A stretch of DNA of 48,318 nt from Sphingomonadales bacterium (GCA_014763785.1 JACXUS010000003.1:1-48318); one strand, 5' to 3'. Counted from the first letter of the stretch, positions 20,423 to 33,850 are shown. A program made the numbers and translations. Notes: a model not told the origin generated them from the sequence alone.

Positions 20423-21187
20423 ATGAAACCCCGCGCCCCTGCCTTTTCCGAAGCCCCGCTGCCGCTTTTTGCGCCCGATGAGGCCGTGCCCGTGGCCATG
20501 GCGCCCGGGCGGCTGCCGTCCTATCTGGCGGACCATCGTGCGCGGTTGCGGGCGCGGTTCATGGAGGGGGGCGCCACCGCCCTGCCCGATTACGAGATGC
20601 TGGAGCTGGTTCTGTTCCGCGCGATCCCGCGGCAGGATGTGAAGCCGCTCGCGCGGCGGCTGATCGACACATTCGGGGATTTCGGCCGGGTGATTTCGGC
20701 CCCGCCCGCACGGCTGGCCGAGGTAACCGGCGTCGGCGCTGCCGTGGTGCAGGAATTGAAGATCGTCGAGGCCGCGGCGCAGCGGCTGGCGCGGGCGAAG
20801 GTGATGCATCGCCCGGTGCTGAGCAGCTGGGCCGCGCTGGTCGATTACTGCCACACCGCGATGGCGCATCGCGAGACGGAGCAGTTCCGCGCGCTCTATC
20901 TCGATCGCAAGAACGTGCTGATCGCGGATGAGGAGCAGGCCCGCGGCACGGTTGATCACGTGCCGGTCTATCCGCGCGAGGTGATCAAGCGGGGGCTGGA
21001 ATTGAACGCCTCGGCGCTGATTCTGGTGCACAATCACCCCTCAGGCGACCCGACCCCGTCGGAGGCCGATATCGCGATGACCGCTCAGATCCGCATGGCG
21101 GGCGAGATCATGGGGATCGTGCTGCACGACCACCTGATCATCGGCAAAAGCACCGAGCTGAGCTTCCGCGCGGAAGGCTTGCTTTAG
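20423..21187 (+). CDS. radC: RadC/JAB-domain DNA repair protein
   Basis: 254 aa; HNHPSGDPTPSEADI metalloprotease-like motif and HDHLIIG; helix-hairpin-helix region. Confidence 0.93.
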   Translation: MKPRAPAFSEAPLPLFAPDEAVPVAMAPGRLPSYLADHRARLRARFMEGGATALPDYEMLELVLFRAIPRQDVKPLARRLIDTFGDFGRVISAPPARLAEVTGVGAAVVQELKIVEAAAQRLARAKVMHRPVLSSWAALVDYCHTAMAHRETEQFRALYLDRKNVLIADEEQARGTVDHVPVYPREVIKRGLELNASALILVHNHPSGDPTPSEADIAMTAQIRMAGEIMGIVLHDHLIIGKSTELSFRAEGLL

Positions 21188-22173
21188 TTCGTCGCGGCGA
21201 GCGAAACCGCCGCCTGCGGCAGATCGAGAACCACCGATCCGCCCGGATCGGCCCCCGCCTCGGCGCCATCGACGGGCTGCAGAGCCTCGGCGCAATCGGG
21301 CATCGCGAAGGTGACTTGCACCGGCGCCTCAAACCGACCGGCCCGCACATGCAGCACCTGCGCCTGCAGATCACGGCCACAGCTTGCCGCGGTCACCGGC
21401 GCCTCGAGGTCAAAGCGGATATCGGTCATCGCGGCGGGCGCGGAATAGACCTCGGCATGGGGTCCCTCGGCGCCATCGCCATAGGCCAGCATATAGCCGC
21501 CGAGCGGCGTATCGGGGGTGCGCGGCGCCGCGGCGAAGATATGCCCCGCCCCGCCATAGGCCGAGCCGTATTCATAGGCGTTCAGATGGATCGCAGCGGG
21601 GCCGGTCCACAACAGAATCATCCGGTCGATCAGATCGGTTCCGGCAACCGCGCGGGTTGCGTCGAGCCCCTCGCCCGAGGGCAGAAGCGCCGCGACGGAC
21701 ACCTCGGGGCCGAGCGCGGGGATCACCCCGGACCAGCGCCCCGTCGCATCGAGCCGCGCCGCAAAGCCCATCGGCCCTTGGCGCAGGGTGACGGTCCCGC
21801 CCGGATCACAGGGCGCGCTGAGCGCGACCGAGACCAGCCCGCGGGGCATAGGGCCAAGCGACAGCGTGGCGGGCGCGCAGGCCGGCTGAAAGCCCTGAAC
21901 CGCGGGCTCGGCCGGCAGGGCGGGGTCGGCGCGCAGGGCCTCGGGCGAGAGCGGACGCGTGGGCAGTTGCGGCAGGGCGGCGACCTCGGAAATCGTCAGG
22001 CCGGTGACCTGCACCCCGGTCGCCATGGGATCGGCTGCGGGAACCGGGACGGGCTGCAGGGCCGCGGGATCAGTCGCGGGCATCGGGCCTTGGGCCGTTT
22101 GCATCACATGGCCGGTGGCAGCCGCCAGCAAAAAGGTGGCGGCAACGATCGACACCTTGCGCAGATTTTGCAT
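21184..22173 (-). CDS. Exported protein of unknown function next to secA
   Basis: 329 aa; MQNLRKVSIVAATFLLAAATGHVMQ signal/anchor, Pro/Ala-rich N-terminal part; no family recognised with confidence. Confidence 0.8.
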   Translation of the reverse strand: MQNLRKVSIVAATFLLAAATGHVMQTAQGPMPATDPAALQPVPVPAADPMATGVQVTGLTISEVAALPQLPTRPLSPEALRADPALPAEPAVQGFQPACAPATLSLGPMPRGLVSVALSAPCDPGGTVTLRQGPMGFAARLDATGRWSGVIPALGPEVSVAALLPSGEGLDATRAVAGTDLIDRMILLWTGPAAIHLNAYEYGSAYGGAGHIFAAAPRTPDTPLGGYMLAYGDGAEGPHAEVYSAPAAMTDIRFDLEAPVTAASCGRDLQAQVLHVRAGRFEAPVQVTFAMPDCAEALQPVDGAEAGADPGGSVVLDLPQAAVSLAATN

Positions 22174-22372
22174 CCCAACCTCCTGTCATTGCTGACCTTT
22201 TTACGGAAGCTAAAGCGGGATGACGGCGAAGCGATGGCGCGATCGGGGCATTGTTTCCAAATTCGGCGCGCGGTGCGGCCCCGTATCTGGAAGGTATTTT
22301 CCTAAAATCCGCTAGATATCGAAAGGGCGGCGGAGCCCTGCGGCCCGCCGCCCGAATGGCGCCATAATTCGG

Positions 22373-25108
<2,736 letters not shown>

Positions 25109-25294
25109 GTTTTCTCCGCGGGTTCGTCTGACCAAATCGTGTGACAAGCGACCTTGCCCCGCCCATCGCTGCCGCCTAGAACGGCTAACGAAAAAAGGGC
25201 GCAGCTGTCTTCACAAGACCCTTGGCGATGTAAGGGGCTGCCGTCTGAGTGTCAACGCCGCGGGCCCCGCGGCCCTTGCCGGGAGAGGCTTTCG

Positions 25295-26158
25295 ATGCGG
25301 AAACTGACCGAATTCATGGGGGCCACGGCGCTTGTGCTGTGCGCCGCGCTGCCCGCGCTGGCCGAGGATGCCAAGCCGCGCACCGATCTGACCGCCGACA
25401 GCGTTCTGGCCACCGTGAACGGCAAAGAGATCACGCTGGGCCAGATGATCACCGTGCGCAACGGCCTGCCGCCGGAATATCTGCAGCTGCCCGATGATAT
25501 CCTGTTCAACGGGATCCTCGATCAGCTGGTGCAGCAGACCGCGCTGGCCGAGATCGGCGAGGCGCGGATGACCCGGCGCGACGAGATCGCGCTGGAGGTG
25601 GACCGCCGCGCCTATCTGGCGGGCGCGGTTCTGGATTACACCGCCCAGACCGCGGTCACCGAAGAGAAGATCGAAGAGGCCTACAAGGTCAAATACGCCA
25701 GCGCCGAACCCTCGCGGGAATTCCACGCCGCGCATATCATCGTGGATAGCGAAGAAGCCGCGGCGAAGATCAAGGCTGCGATCGACGGCGGCGCCGATTT
25801 CGCCGAGGAAGCGCGGAAGAACTCGACCGATGGCGCGGCGGCGAATGGCGGCGATCTGGGCTGGTTCAAGCTCGAGGCGATGGTGCAGCCCTTCGCCGAA
25901 GCGATCGCCAGCATGAAAGAGGGCGAGGTCAAGGGCCCGGTGCAGACCGAATACGGCTGGCATGTGGTCAAGCTGATGGAAAGCCGTCTGACCGAGGCGC
26001 CCAAGATCGAGGATGTCCGCGACGAGCTGATCGGCGATCTGCGCCAGCAGGCCGTGGAAACCCGCGTGACGGAGACCGTGGAAAAGGCCAAGATCGAGAA
26101 GATGGTGGACGGGGTCGATCCCGCCATCCTGAAAAACGACGCGCTTCTGGGCCAGTAA
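25295..26158 (+). CDS. Parvulin-type peptidylprolyl isomerase, exported
   Basis: Start MRKLTEFMGATALVLCAALPALA signal peptide; AAHIIVDSEEAAAKIKAAIDGGADFAEEARKNSTD..NGGDLGWF, VQTEYGWHVVKL. Confidence 0.93.
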   Translation: MRKLTEFMGATALVLCAALPALAEDAKPRTDLTADSVLATVNGKEITLGQMITVRNGLPPEYLQLPDDILFNGILDQLVQQTALAEIGEARMTRRDEIALEVDRRAYLAGAVLDYTAQTAVTEEKIEEAYKVKYASAEPSREFHAAHIIVDSEEAAAKIKAAIDGGADFAEEARKNSTDGAAANGGDLGWFKLEAMVQPFAEAIASMKEGEVKGPVQTEYGWHVVKLMESRLTEAPKIEDVRDELIGDLRQQAVETRVTETVEKAKIEKMVDGVDPAILKNDALLGQ

Positions 26159-26170
26159 GGCGGGGACGAG

Positions 26171-27547
26171 ATGGCGAAGAAAGACAAGGAACTCAAGGCC
26201 AAGGTCGACAAGCTCAAGACCAAGGTCAAGAAGCTCAAGGCAGAGCTGTCGGCCTCGGTCGCCGAAGGGGTGAGCGAAGCCGAGGCCGTGGTCGCCAAGG
26301 TCAAGGCGCACAAGGTCTCGCCGCTGGCGCCCGCCGCCTTCCCGGCGCTGCCGGTGATCGAGGGTGTGGCCTTTGCCGCGGCGCCCGCGGGCGTGCGCTA
26401 TGCCGGCCGGACCGATGTGATGCTGGCGGTGATCGAGCCGGGCGCGACCCTTGCCGGGGTGTTCACCACCTCCTCGACGCGGGCGGCCTGCGTGCTGGAT
26501 TGCCAGGCCAAGCTGAAGGCCAAGACCGGCCTTGAGGCGGGCGCCGCAATCATCGTGAACTCGGGCAATGCCAATGCCTTCACCGGCGCGGGCGGTCAGA
26601 CCGCCGTCGACGCGGTGACCGGCGCGGTGGCCGAGGCGCTCGGCCTGCCCACCAGCCGGGTGTTCAGCTCCTCGACCGGGGTGATCGGCGAGCCGCTGCC
26701 CTATGACCGCATCACCGCGGTCGTGCCGGGCCTGATCGCCGCGCTCGACCCCGAGGGGATGGAGGCCGCCGCCCGCGCGATCATGACCACCGACACCTTC
26801 CCCAAGGGCGCCTCGGCCGAGATCGAGGGCGAAGGCGGCACCATCCGCATCGCGGGCATCGCCAAGGGCTCGGGGATGATTGCGCCGAACATGGCGACGA
26901 TGCTGGTTTACATCTTCACCGATGCGAAGATTTCTGCGGCGAACCTGCAAAAGATGCTGTCGCGTCAGGTGGATGGCACCTTCAACGCGATCACGGTGGA
27001 TAGCGACACCTCGACCTCGGATGCGCTGATCCTGGCGGCGACGGGGCGCTCGGCTGCGGCCGAGATCAGCGATATGCGCTCCAAGGTCGCGAAGGATTTC
27101 GAGGCCGCGCTGCGCGCCGTGATGCTCGATCTGGCGCATCAGGTGGTGAAGGACGGCGAAGGTGCGACGAAATTCGTCGAGGTCCGCGTGAGTGGCGCCG
27201 AGAGCGCCGAGGATGCCCATAAGGTGGCGATGGCGGTGGCCAATTCGCCGCTGGTCAAGACCGCGCTGGCCGGTGAGGATGCGAACTGGGGCCGCGTCGT
27301 GGCCGCGGTGGGCAAATCGGGCGCCAAGGCCGATCGCGACCGGCTACGGATCAGCTTCGGCGATATGGTTCTGGCCGAGAATGGCTGGCGCGTGCCGGAT
27401 TATTCCGAAGAGGCTGCAAGCGCCTATATGAAGGGGCAGGAGCTGGTGATCGGCATTGATCTGGGGCTCGGGCGCGCCGCGAAATCGGTCTGGACCTGCG
27501 ATCTGACGCATCGCTACATCGACATCAACGCGGATTACCGTTCGTGA
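26171..27547 (+). CDS. argJ: Bifunctional glutamate N-acetyltransferase/amino-acid acetyltransferase ArgJ with N-terminal Lys-rich extension
   Basis: SSTGVIGEPL, KGSGMIAPNMATMLVYIFTDA autoprocessing region; first ~45 aa are a charged coiled coil. Confidence 0.96.
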   Translation: MAKKDKELKAKVDKLKTKVKKLKAELSASVAEGVSEAEAVVAKVKAHKVSPLAPAAFPALPVIEGVAFAAAPAGVRYAGRTDVMLAVIEPGATLAGVFTTSSTRAACVLDCQAKLKAKTGLEAGAAIIVNSGNANAFTGAGGQTAVDAVTGAVAEALGLPTSRVFSSSTGVIGEPLPYDRITAVVPGLIAALDPEGMEAAARAIMTTDTFPKGASAEIEGEGGTIRIAGIAKGSGMIAPNMATMLVYIFTDAKISAANLQKMLSRQVDGTFNAITVDSDTSTSDALILAATGRSAAAEISDMRSKVAKDFEAALRAVMLDLAHQVVKDGEGATKFVEVRVSGAESAEDAHKVAMAVANSPLVKTALAGEDANWGRVVAAVGKSGAKADRDRLRISFGDMVLAENGWRVPDYSEEAASAYMKGQELVIGIDLGLGRAAKSVWTCDLTHRYIDINADYRS

Positions 27548-27987
27548 GCGGTGGCTGCGGCCCCGATATCCCCGCCCCGGTCAGCCCGGGGCGGGTGGTT
27601 CTGGTCAGCGCGGTCGCGCTGATCGACGCCGACGGGCGGGTTCTGCTGGCGCAGCGCCCGCCGGGCAAATCGCTGGCGGGGCTCTGGGAATTTCCGGGCG
27701 GCAAGGTCGAGCCGGGCGAAACCCCCGAGGCCGCGCTGATCCGCGAGCTGCACGAGGAGCTGGGCATCGAAACCTGGCATTCGTGCCTGGCGCCGCTGAC
27801 CTTCGCCAGCCACAGCTACCCCGATTTCCACCTGCTGATGCCGCTTTTCGCCTGTCGGCGCTGGGGGGGAATCGTTACCCCGCGCGAGGGGCAGGGTCTG
27901 GCCTGGGTCCGGGCGGCAGAGCTCAAGAATTATGCGATGCCGCCTGCAGATGAACCACTAATCCCGATTCTGCGCGATTGGTTGTGA
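27544..27987 (+). CDS. mutT: NUDIX (8-oxo-dGTP diphosphatase, MutT-like)
   Basis: GTG start overlapping argJ stop; NUDIX box GGKVEPGETPEAALIRELHEELGI. Confidence 0.9.
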   Translation: MSGGCGPDIPAPVSPGRVVLVSAVALIDADGRVLLAQRPPGKSLAGLWEFPGGKVEPGETPEAALIRELHEELGIETWHSCLAPLTFASHSYPDFHLLMPLFACRRWGGIVTPREGQGLAWVRAAELKNYAMPPADEPLIPILRDWL

Positions 27988-28118
27988 TTTGGCGTTCTCC
28001 GACCGCCACATTTCGTCGCATTTTAGTCGAACCCCTGCGTTTTTTGTTTGCCATTTGTAAACAATTTGCGACTAGACTGGAGCACGGAACGAATTCAGTC
28101 GCAATGGGAGGGAAAGCC

Positions 28119-28256
28119 ATGCTGCGCACGATCGTGGTCGGAAGTTCGGTGTCGGTTCAGGGCATTTTCGAAGCCCAGCTCGACAATGGCAAGATCGTGG
28201 TTCGCGTCGATGACCGGCTCTATGCCGGGCGTCCGGTCGTCAAGAAAACCTCCTGA
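28119..28256 (+). CDS. 45-aa small protein of unknown function
   Basis: MLRTIVVGSSVSVQGIFEAQLDNGKIVVRVDDRLYAGRPVVKKTS; GGGAGGG ribosome-binding site just upstream; AT-rich upstream region. Confidence 0.65.
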   Translation: MLRTIVVGSSVSVQGIFEAQLDNGKIVVRVDDRLYAGRPVVKKTS

Positions 28257-28343
28257 TCGCGCGGCGACCCCGGCGACGGGTCCGCGATCGGGATCGGGTT
28301 TGGGAGGACCCGTAACGAGAGCCAACCACAAGCTGAAATAAGA

Positions 28344-28370
28344 AACGGGGGGCATCTGCCCCCCGTTTTC
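28344..28370 (+). terminator. Strong intrinsic terminator between the small ORF and infB
   Basis: AACGGGGGGCA-TC-TGCCCCCCGTT followed by TT C; last gene before it on the plus strand is the 45-aa ORF. Confidence 0.8.
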
Positions 28371-28420
28371 GTTTCCGCTCATCTGGCGCGCCCCGTGAGG
28401 GGGCAGCGCATCGCACCCCC

Positions 28421-30958
28421 TTACAGGGTGCGCTGCACTTCCTCGCGCTCGAAGATCTCGATGACATCGCCTTGGCGGATATCGTCGTAGTTCTCGAAGG
28501 CCATACCGCATTCCTGACCCGAGATGACCTCTTTCACCTCGTCCTTGAAGCGTTTCAGCGTCTTCAGCGTGCCCTCGTGGATCACCACGTTGTCACGCAG
28601 CAGACGCACGCCCGCCGAGCGACGCGCCACACCTTCGGTGACCAGACAGCCCGCAACCTTGCCGACGCCCGAAACGCGGAACACTTCCTTGATCTCGGCA
28701 TAGCCGATGAAGTTCTCGCGGATCTCGGCCTTCAGCAGGCCCGAGGCAGCGGCTTTGATATCGTCCACCAGATCGTAGATGATCGAGTAATAGCGGATCT
28801 CGACGCCCTTCTGGTTCGCGGCCGCCCGCGCCGGCGCATTGGCCCGCACGTTGAAGCCGATGACCGGCGCGCCCGAGGCTTCGGCCAGGCCGATATCGCT
28901 TTCGGTGATGGCGCCCACGGCCGAATGCAGCACGCGCACGCGCACCTCTTCGTTGCCGACCTTCTCCAGCGCCTGGGTGATCGCCTCGGCCGAGCCCTGC
29001 ACGTCGGCCTTCACCACCACCGGCAGCTCCGAGACGTTCAGATCGGCCTTGGCCTTGGCCATCAACTGCTCCAGCGAGACGCTGGCACCGGCTGCGGCGC
29101 GTTTGTCCTTGGCGACCGAGATCCGGTAATCGGCGATCTCGCGGGCCTGCGCTTCGGTCTCGACGACGTTCAGCACGTCACCGGCTTCGGGCGTGCCGTT
29201 GAGGCCCAGAACCTCGACCGGAACCGAGGGGCCGGCCTCGTCGACGCGGTCACCCTTGTCGTTGATCAGCGCGCGGACCTTGCCCCACTGCTCACCCACG
29301 ACGAAGATATCGCCGCGTTTCAGCGTGCCGTGCTGCACCAGAACCGTCGCGACCGGGCCGCGGCCCACGTCGAGCTTGGCTTCGATCACCGCGCCCTGCG
29401 CCGCGCGCTCGGGGTTGGCGCGCAGCTCGAGGATCTCGGCCTGCAGCGCGATCGCCTCCAGCAGCGCATCGAGCCCCTTGCCGGTCTTGGCGGACACTTC
29501 GACGGTCTGCACATCGCCGCCCATTTCCTCGACCACAACCTCGTGCTGCAGCAGGTCGGTGCGGACCTTCTGCGCATTGGCGCTCGGCTTGTCGATCTTG
29601 TTGATCGCCACGATCATCGGCACCTTGGCGGCCTTGGCGTGGTTGATCGCTTCGATCGTCTGCGGCATCACCGCGTCATCGGCAGCCACGACCAGCACGA
29701 CGATATCGGTGACCTGCGCACCGCGCGCCCGCATCGAGGTGAAGGCCGCGTGGCCGGGCGTATCGAGGAAGGTCAGCTTCGCGCCCGATTCGGTCGTCAC
29801 CTGATAGGCGCCGATATGCTGGGTGATCCCGCCAGCCTCGCCCGAGACCACATTCGCATGCCGGATCGCATCCAGAAGCGAGGTCTTGCCGTGGTCGACG
29901 TGGCCCATGATCGTGATGATCGGCGGGCGCGAGACCAGATCCTCGGGCTTGTCCTTGACCGTGTCGATCACCTGCTCGACATCGGCATCCGAGACGCGCA
30001 CCGCGCGGTGGCCGAATTCCTCGATCACCAGCTCGGCGGTATCGGCGTCGATGGTCTGGTTCGCGGTGACCATCATGCCCATCTTCATCAGCGCCTTGAC
30101 GACATCGGCGCCGCGCTCGGCCATCCGGTTCGCCAGTTCCGAGACGACGATCGTCTCGGGCAGCTGCACGTCACGCGCCTGCTTCTCGGCTTTCTGACCG
30201 AAGCCCATGCCCTTCTGACGCGCCTTTTCCTGCTTGCGCTTCATCGCCGCGAGCGAGCGCTGACGCCCGCCTTCGCCCTCGATGTCGCTCAGGCTCAGCT
30301 TGCCGGACCGGCGGCCATCGTCGCCCTTGCCCTTGCCCTTGGCATCGCGGTCGCCCGCACCGGGGCCGGCGCGCTCGTCGCGGTCGCGGTCGGTCTTGCG
30401 GGGCCCGGTGGCCGAAACGCCCTTGGTCGCGGCCCGCGCCGCTGCAGCCTCGGCCGCCGCCGGATCGGCAGGCGTCGCCGGGGTGGCGGCTTTCGGGGCC
30501 TTGCGGACCTCTTCCTTCTTCTTCTCGCGCAGCTCGGCCTCGCGGGCCTTGCGCTCGTCTTCCTCGGCCTTCAGCCGCAGCGCTTCTTCGCGCTCGCGCT
30601 CTTCGCGCTCCTTGGCTTCGATCTCGGCGCGGCGGCGCTCACGCTCTTCCTCGCGGGCCTTTTCGTCGGCGGCGCGTTGCGCGGCTTCCTCGACCTCGCG
30701 GGCCTTCGCGGCCTGAAGCGCCTTCAGGCGGCGCTCCATCTCGGCGTCGGAAATCCCCGCGGGGCGCTTCGACGGATCGCCCAGCGCCGGGTTGCCACCC
30801 GGCTTGGTGCCGCCCTGCCCCGGCTTCGGCACGACCACCTTCTTGCGCTTGGTCTCGACCACCACGCTTTTCGTGCGGCCATGGGAGAAGCTCTGCTTCA
30901 CCTGACCGGGCCGCGCGCCGCCAAGACCCAAGGGTTTTTTGCCGTCCGTATCGTTCAT
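28421..30958 (-). CDS. infB: Translation initiation factor IF-2
   Basis: 845 aa; charged N-terminal region, [27 protein letters not shown]. Confidence 0.99.
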   Translation of the reverse strand: MNDTDGKKPLGLGGARPGQVKQSFSHGRTKSVVVETKRKKVVVPKPGQGGTKPGGNPALGDPSKRPAGISDAEMERRLKALQAAKAREVEEAAQRAADEKAREEERERRRAEIEAKEREEREREEALRLKAEEDERKAREAELREKKKEEVRKAPKAATPATPADPAAAEAAAARAATKGVSATGPRKTDRDRDERAGPGAGDRDAKGKGKGDDGRRSGKLSLSDIEGEGGRQRSLAAMKRKQEKARQKGMGFGQKAEKQARDVQLPETIVVSELANRMAERGADVVKALMKMGMMVTANQTIDADTAELVIEEFGHRAVRVSDADVEQVIDTVKDKPEDLVSRPPIITIMGHVDHGKTSLLDAIRHANVVSGEAGGITQHIGAYQVTTESGAKLTFLDTPGHAAFTSMRARGAQVTDIVVLVVAADDAVMPQTIEAINHAKAAKVPMIVAINKIDKPSANAQKVRTDLLQHEVVVEEMGGDVQTVEVSAKTGKGLDALLEAIALQAEILELRANPERAAQGAVIEAKLDVGRGPVATVLVQHGTLKRGDIFVVGEQWGKVRALINDKGDRVDEAGPSVPVEVLGLNGTPEAGDVLNVVETEAQAREIADYRISVAKDKRAAAGASVSLEQLMAKAKADLNVSELPVVVKADVQGSAEAITQALEKVGNEEVRVRVLHSAVGAITESDIGLAEASGAPVIGFNVRANAPARAAANQKGVEIRYYSIIYDLVDDIKAAASGLLKAEIRENFIGYAEIKEVFRVSGVGKVAGCLVTEGVARRSAGVRLLRDNVVIHEGTLKTLKRFKDEVKEVISGQECGMAFENYDDIRQGDVIEIFEREEVQRTL

Positions 30959-31584
30959 GCCGTCTTCGTATCCTTCAAGGCGGTCTTGCCGCCGTCCTGC
31001 TTGCGCAATCCCGCAAGCCTTGCCGCTTCCTGTATAACACGCGGAGTGAGTCCGCCAGCCGCAAGCGCGCCGTGTATGGCATGATCGCGGCCGAAAGCCA
31101 AACCCAATTCAGAGCTGGTGAGGCAACCGAACCATCGGGCCCCCTCGGGGGTCCAGAGCTTGCCCTTGCCGCGCTCGGATCCGTCCGAGGCCTGAAAGAG
31201 CACCTTCACGCGTCCCTCCGAGAGCCAGCCCTTGACCTTCTCGAAGCCGATGACCGCCTTGCCGGATTTCCGAACCAGAGAGATAAGCTCGATCACGCGA
31301 TGGGCAAGGCCCTGTTCCACGAGATCGGCCAGATTTTCCGGTGCCTTTGCGGGGGCCTTGGCGGCCCGCGCGAACAGCCCCTTGGCCGCGGCCTTCTCGA
31401 TCGCCGCCCGATCGGCGGTGACCCAGATGCCGCGACCGGGCAGTTTCTCGGCCAGATCGGGATAGATCAGCCCATCGGGGCCCAGCACGAAACGCACCAA
31501 GCCAGCCTTGGGCTGCACGTCACCCGTGACGATGCAGCGCCGCTCCGGCAGCTCGTTCGTTTTGTCCTGGCCCCCGCGGGTCAT
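30955..31584 (-). CDS. YlxR/DUF448-family RNA-binding protein
   Basis: Start [49 protein letters not shown]; located between nusA and infB; ATGA overlap with infB. Confidence 0.88.
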   Translation of the reverse strand: MTRGGQDKTNELPERRCIVTGDVQPKAGLVRFVLGPDGLIYPDLAEKLPGRGIWVTADRAAIEKAAAKGLFARAAKAPAKAPENLADLVEQGLAHRVIELISLVRKSGKAVIGFEKVKGWLSEGRVKVLFQASDGSERGKGKLWTPEGARWFGCLTSSELGLAFGRDHAIHGALAAGGLTPRVIQEAARLAGLRKQDGGKTALKDTKTA

Positions 31585-31585
31585 C

Positions 31586-33190
31586 TTATTCCTCTTCCTC
31601 CGGCTCGATTTCGTCTTCCTCGGCCTCAAGCTCCGACGGATCGACCCAGCCTAGCTGAATCCGCGCGGTCATGATCAGCGCCTGCGCATCCTCAAGGCTC
31701 ATGTCGAATTTCTCGAGCAGCCCTTCGTCCTTCTGGCGCTGGCCATCGACCGTGGTCCAGCCACCGGCCAGTTCCCAGTCGGCGCAGGTCGCGAAATCTT
31801 CCAGCGTCTTGATGCCATCCCGGGCCAGCGCCTCGATCATCTGCGGCGTCAGCCCCTCGAAATCGAAGAGCGACTGTTCCACGCCCAGTTCCTTCGCGGC
31901 GGCGATCGCCTTTGCGTTCTGCGCCTCGATGAAGTCGCGGGCGCGGGCCTGCAGCTCCTGCGCGGTGCCTTCGTCGACGCCCTCGATCGAGAGCAGCTCG
32001 TCGAGGTCGACATAGGCCACCTCTTCGAGGTTGGTGAAGCCCTCGGCGACCAGCAGCTGGGCGAAGAATTCGTCCAGATCCAGCGCCTCGGCGAACAGCT
32101 TGGTGCGTTCCGCGAATTCGGCCTGACGGCGGCTCGATTCCTCGGCCTCGGTCAGAATGTCGATGTCGAGGCCGGTCAGCTGGCTGGCCAGACGCACGTT
32201 CTGACCGCGGCGGCCGATGGCGAGGCTGAGCTGCTCGTCGGGCACCACGACCTCGATCTTGCCGGCGTCTTCATCGACGACAACCTTCGAGACCTCGGCC
32301 GGTTGCAGCGCGTTCACGAGGAAGGTCGCCTGATCTTCATTCCACGGAATGATGTCGATCTTCTCGCCCTGCAGCTCGCCCACCACGGCCTGAACGCGCG
32401 AGCCGCGCATCCCGACGCAGGCGCCGACCGGGTCGATCGAATTGTCATTCGACACAACGGCGATCTTCGCGCGCGACCCGGGGTCGCGGGCCACGGCCTT
32501 GATCTCGATGATGCCGTCGTAGATTTCCGGCACTTCCATCTTGAACAGCTCCGCCATGAATTGCGGATCGGTGCGGCTCAGGAAGATCTGCGGGCCACGG
32601 GTCTCGCGGCGCACGTCTTTCACATAGGCGCGGATCCGGTCGTTCGGGCGATAGCTCTCGCGGCCGATCTTCTCGTTGCGGCGCAGGATGGCTTCGCCGC
32701 GGCCGATATCCACGATGATGTTGCCGTATTCCTCGCGCTTGACCAGACCGTTGATGATCGTGCCCTTGCGGCCCTTGAATTCCTCGAACTGGCGGTCGCG
32801 CTCGGCCTCGCGGACCTTCTGCAGGATCACCTGTTTCGCCGATTGCGCGGCGATCCGGCCCAGATCGACCGGGGGAACCTCGTCGATCACCTCATCGCCG
32901 ATCTGCGGATCGCTGAGATATTGCTTGGCCTGTTTGACGGTCAGCTCGGCCTGATAGTTCTCCAGCGCCTCATCCTCGACCACGGTGCGCACCCGGGTGA
33001 AACGCGCGCGGCCGGTCTTGCGGTCGATATGCACGCGGATGTCCATCTCGGCGCCATAGCGCGACTTCGCGGCCCGCGCGAGGCTGTCCTCCATCGCCTG
33101 GATCACCAGATCCGGGTCGATCATCTTCTCGCGCGCAACGGCCTCGGCCGTCTGCAGAAGTTCAAGCTGGTTGGCAGAGGTGATTGCCAT
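31586..33190 (-). CDS. nusA: Transcription termination/antitermination protein NusA
   Basis: 534 aa; S1/KH segments ([47 protein letters not shown]), acidic C-terminus. Confidence 0.98.
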   Translation of the reverse strand: MAITSANQLELLQTAEAVAREKMIDPDLVIQAMEDSLARAAKSRYGAEMDIRVHIDRKTGRARFTRVRTVVEDEALENYQAELTVKQAKQYLSDPQIGDEVIDEVPPVDLGRIAAQSAKQVILQKVREAERDRQFEEFKGRKGTIINGLVKREEYGNIIVDIGRGEAILRRNEKIGRESYRPNDRIRAYVKDVRRETRGPQIFLSRTDPQFMAELFKMEVPEIYDGIIEIKAVARDPGSRAKIAVVSNDNSIDPVGACVGMRGSRVQAVVGELQGEKIDIIPWNEDQATFLVNALQPAEVSKVVVDEDAGKIEVVVPDEQLSLAIGRRGQNVRLASQLTGLDIDILTEAEESSRRQAEFAERTKLFAEALDLDEFFAQLLVAEGFTNLEEVAYVDLDELLSIEGVDEGTAQELQARARDFIEAQNAKAIAAAKELGVEQSLFDFEGLTPQMIEALARDGIKTLEDFATCADWELAGGWTTVDGQRQKDEGLLEKFDMSLEDAQALIMTARIQLGWVDPSELEAEEDEIEPEEEE

Positions 33191-33193
33191 CTC

Positions 33194-33808
33194 TCAGGTC
33201 TCCTCGTCGGGGGAATTCTGGCCGTCTTCGGGCGTTTCGTCGTCTTCGGTCTCGATCTCGTCGAATTGCTCTTCGTCGATGATCCCGGCATCCTTGCGCT
33301 GGCGCAGCATCTCGGCGATCAGCTCGTCGGTCAGCACCAGTTTCGCATCGGCGAGCCAGTCGAACTGCAGGCCGATGGTCACATCCTGACCCTGATCCTC
33401 GATCTCGATCAGCACCTCGTCGCCCTCGGTGCCGCGCAGCATCCCCTTGAAGCGCTTGCGCCCGTCGATCTGCTCGGTGGTCTCAAGGCGGACCTCATAG
33501 CCTTCCCAGGCGTCGAAATCCTTCAGCCGGGTCAGCGGCCGGTCGATCCCGGGCGAGGACACCTCAAGCGTATATTGCTCGGTGATCGGGTCCTCGACAT
33601 CGAGCACCGCCGACACCCCGGTCGAGATCGCCGCGCAATCGTCGACATTGATGCCGCCCTCGGGGCGGTCGGCCATGATCTGCAGCGTCGCATGCTTGCC
33701 ACCCTGCAGGCGGATGCGCACCAGCTCATAGCCCAGCCCCTCGATCACGGGGGCGACGATCTCGGCCAGGCGCCGGTCGATCGCAGTCTTGGCGATGAGA
33801 TCGCTCAT
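33194..33808 (-). CDS. rimP: Ribosome maturation factor RimP
   Basis: Start [42 protein letters not shown] motif; first gene of the nusA operon. Confidence 0.95.
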   Translation of the reverse strand: MSDLIAKTAIDRRLAEIVAPVIEGLGYELVRIRLQGGKHATLQIMADRPEGGINVDDCAAISTGVSAVLDVEDPITEQYTLEVSSPGIDRPLTRLKDFDAWEGYEVRLETTEQIDGRKRFKGMLRGTEGDEVLIEIEDQGQDVTIGLQFDWLADAKLVLTDELIAEMLRQRKDAGIIDEEQFDEIETEDDETPEDGQNSPDEET

Positions 33809-33825
33809 AGTTCCGGTCCTTAAAA

Positions 33826-33850
33826 CAAAAAACGGGCCCTTGCGGCCCGT
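33826..33850 (-). terminator. Intrinsic terminator/attenuator in the rimP-nusA-infB leader
   Basis: Minus strand ACGGGCC-GCAAG-GGCCCGT then TTTTT, 18 nt before the rimP ATG. Confidence 0.75.

Noticed and set aside
25211-27220. 669-aa minus-strand ORF antisense to PPIase and argJ
   Set aside because: Shadow ORF; Arg/Gly/His-rich with no family resemblance.
28472-31084. 870-aa plus-strand ORF antisense to infB
   Set aside because: Composition artefact (RAD/DHR-rich low-complexity translation) opposite a certain infB gene.
32303-33823. 506-aa plus-strand ORF antisense to nusA and rimP
   Set aside because: Shadow ORF of nusA/rimP.
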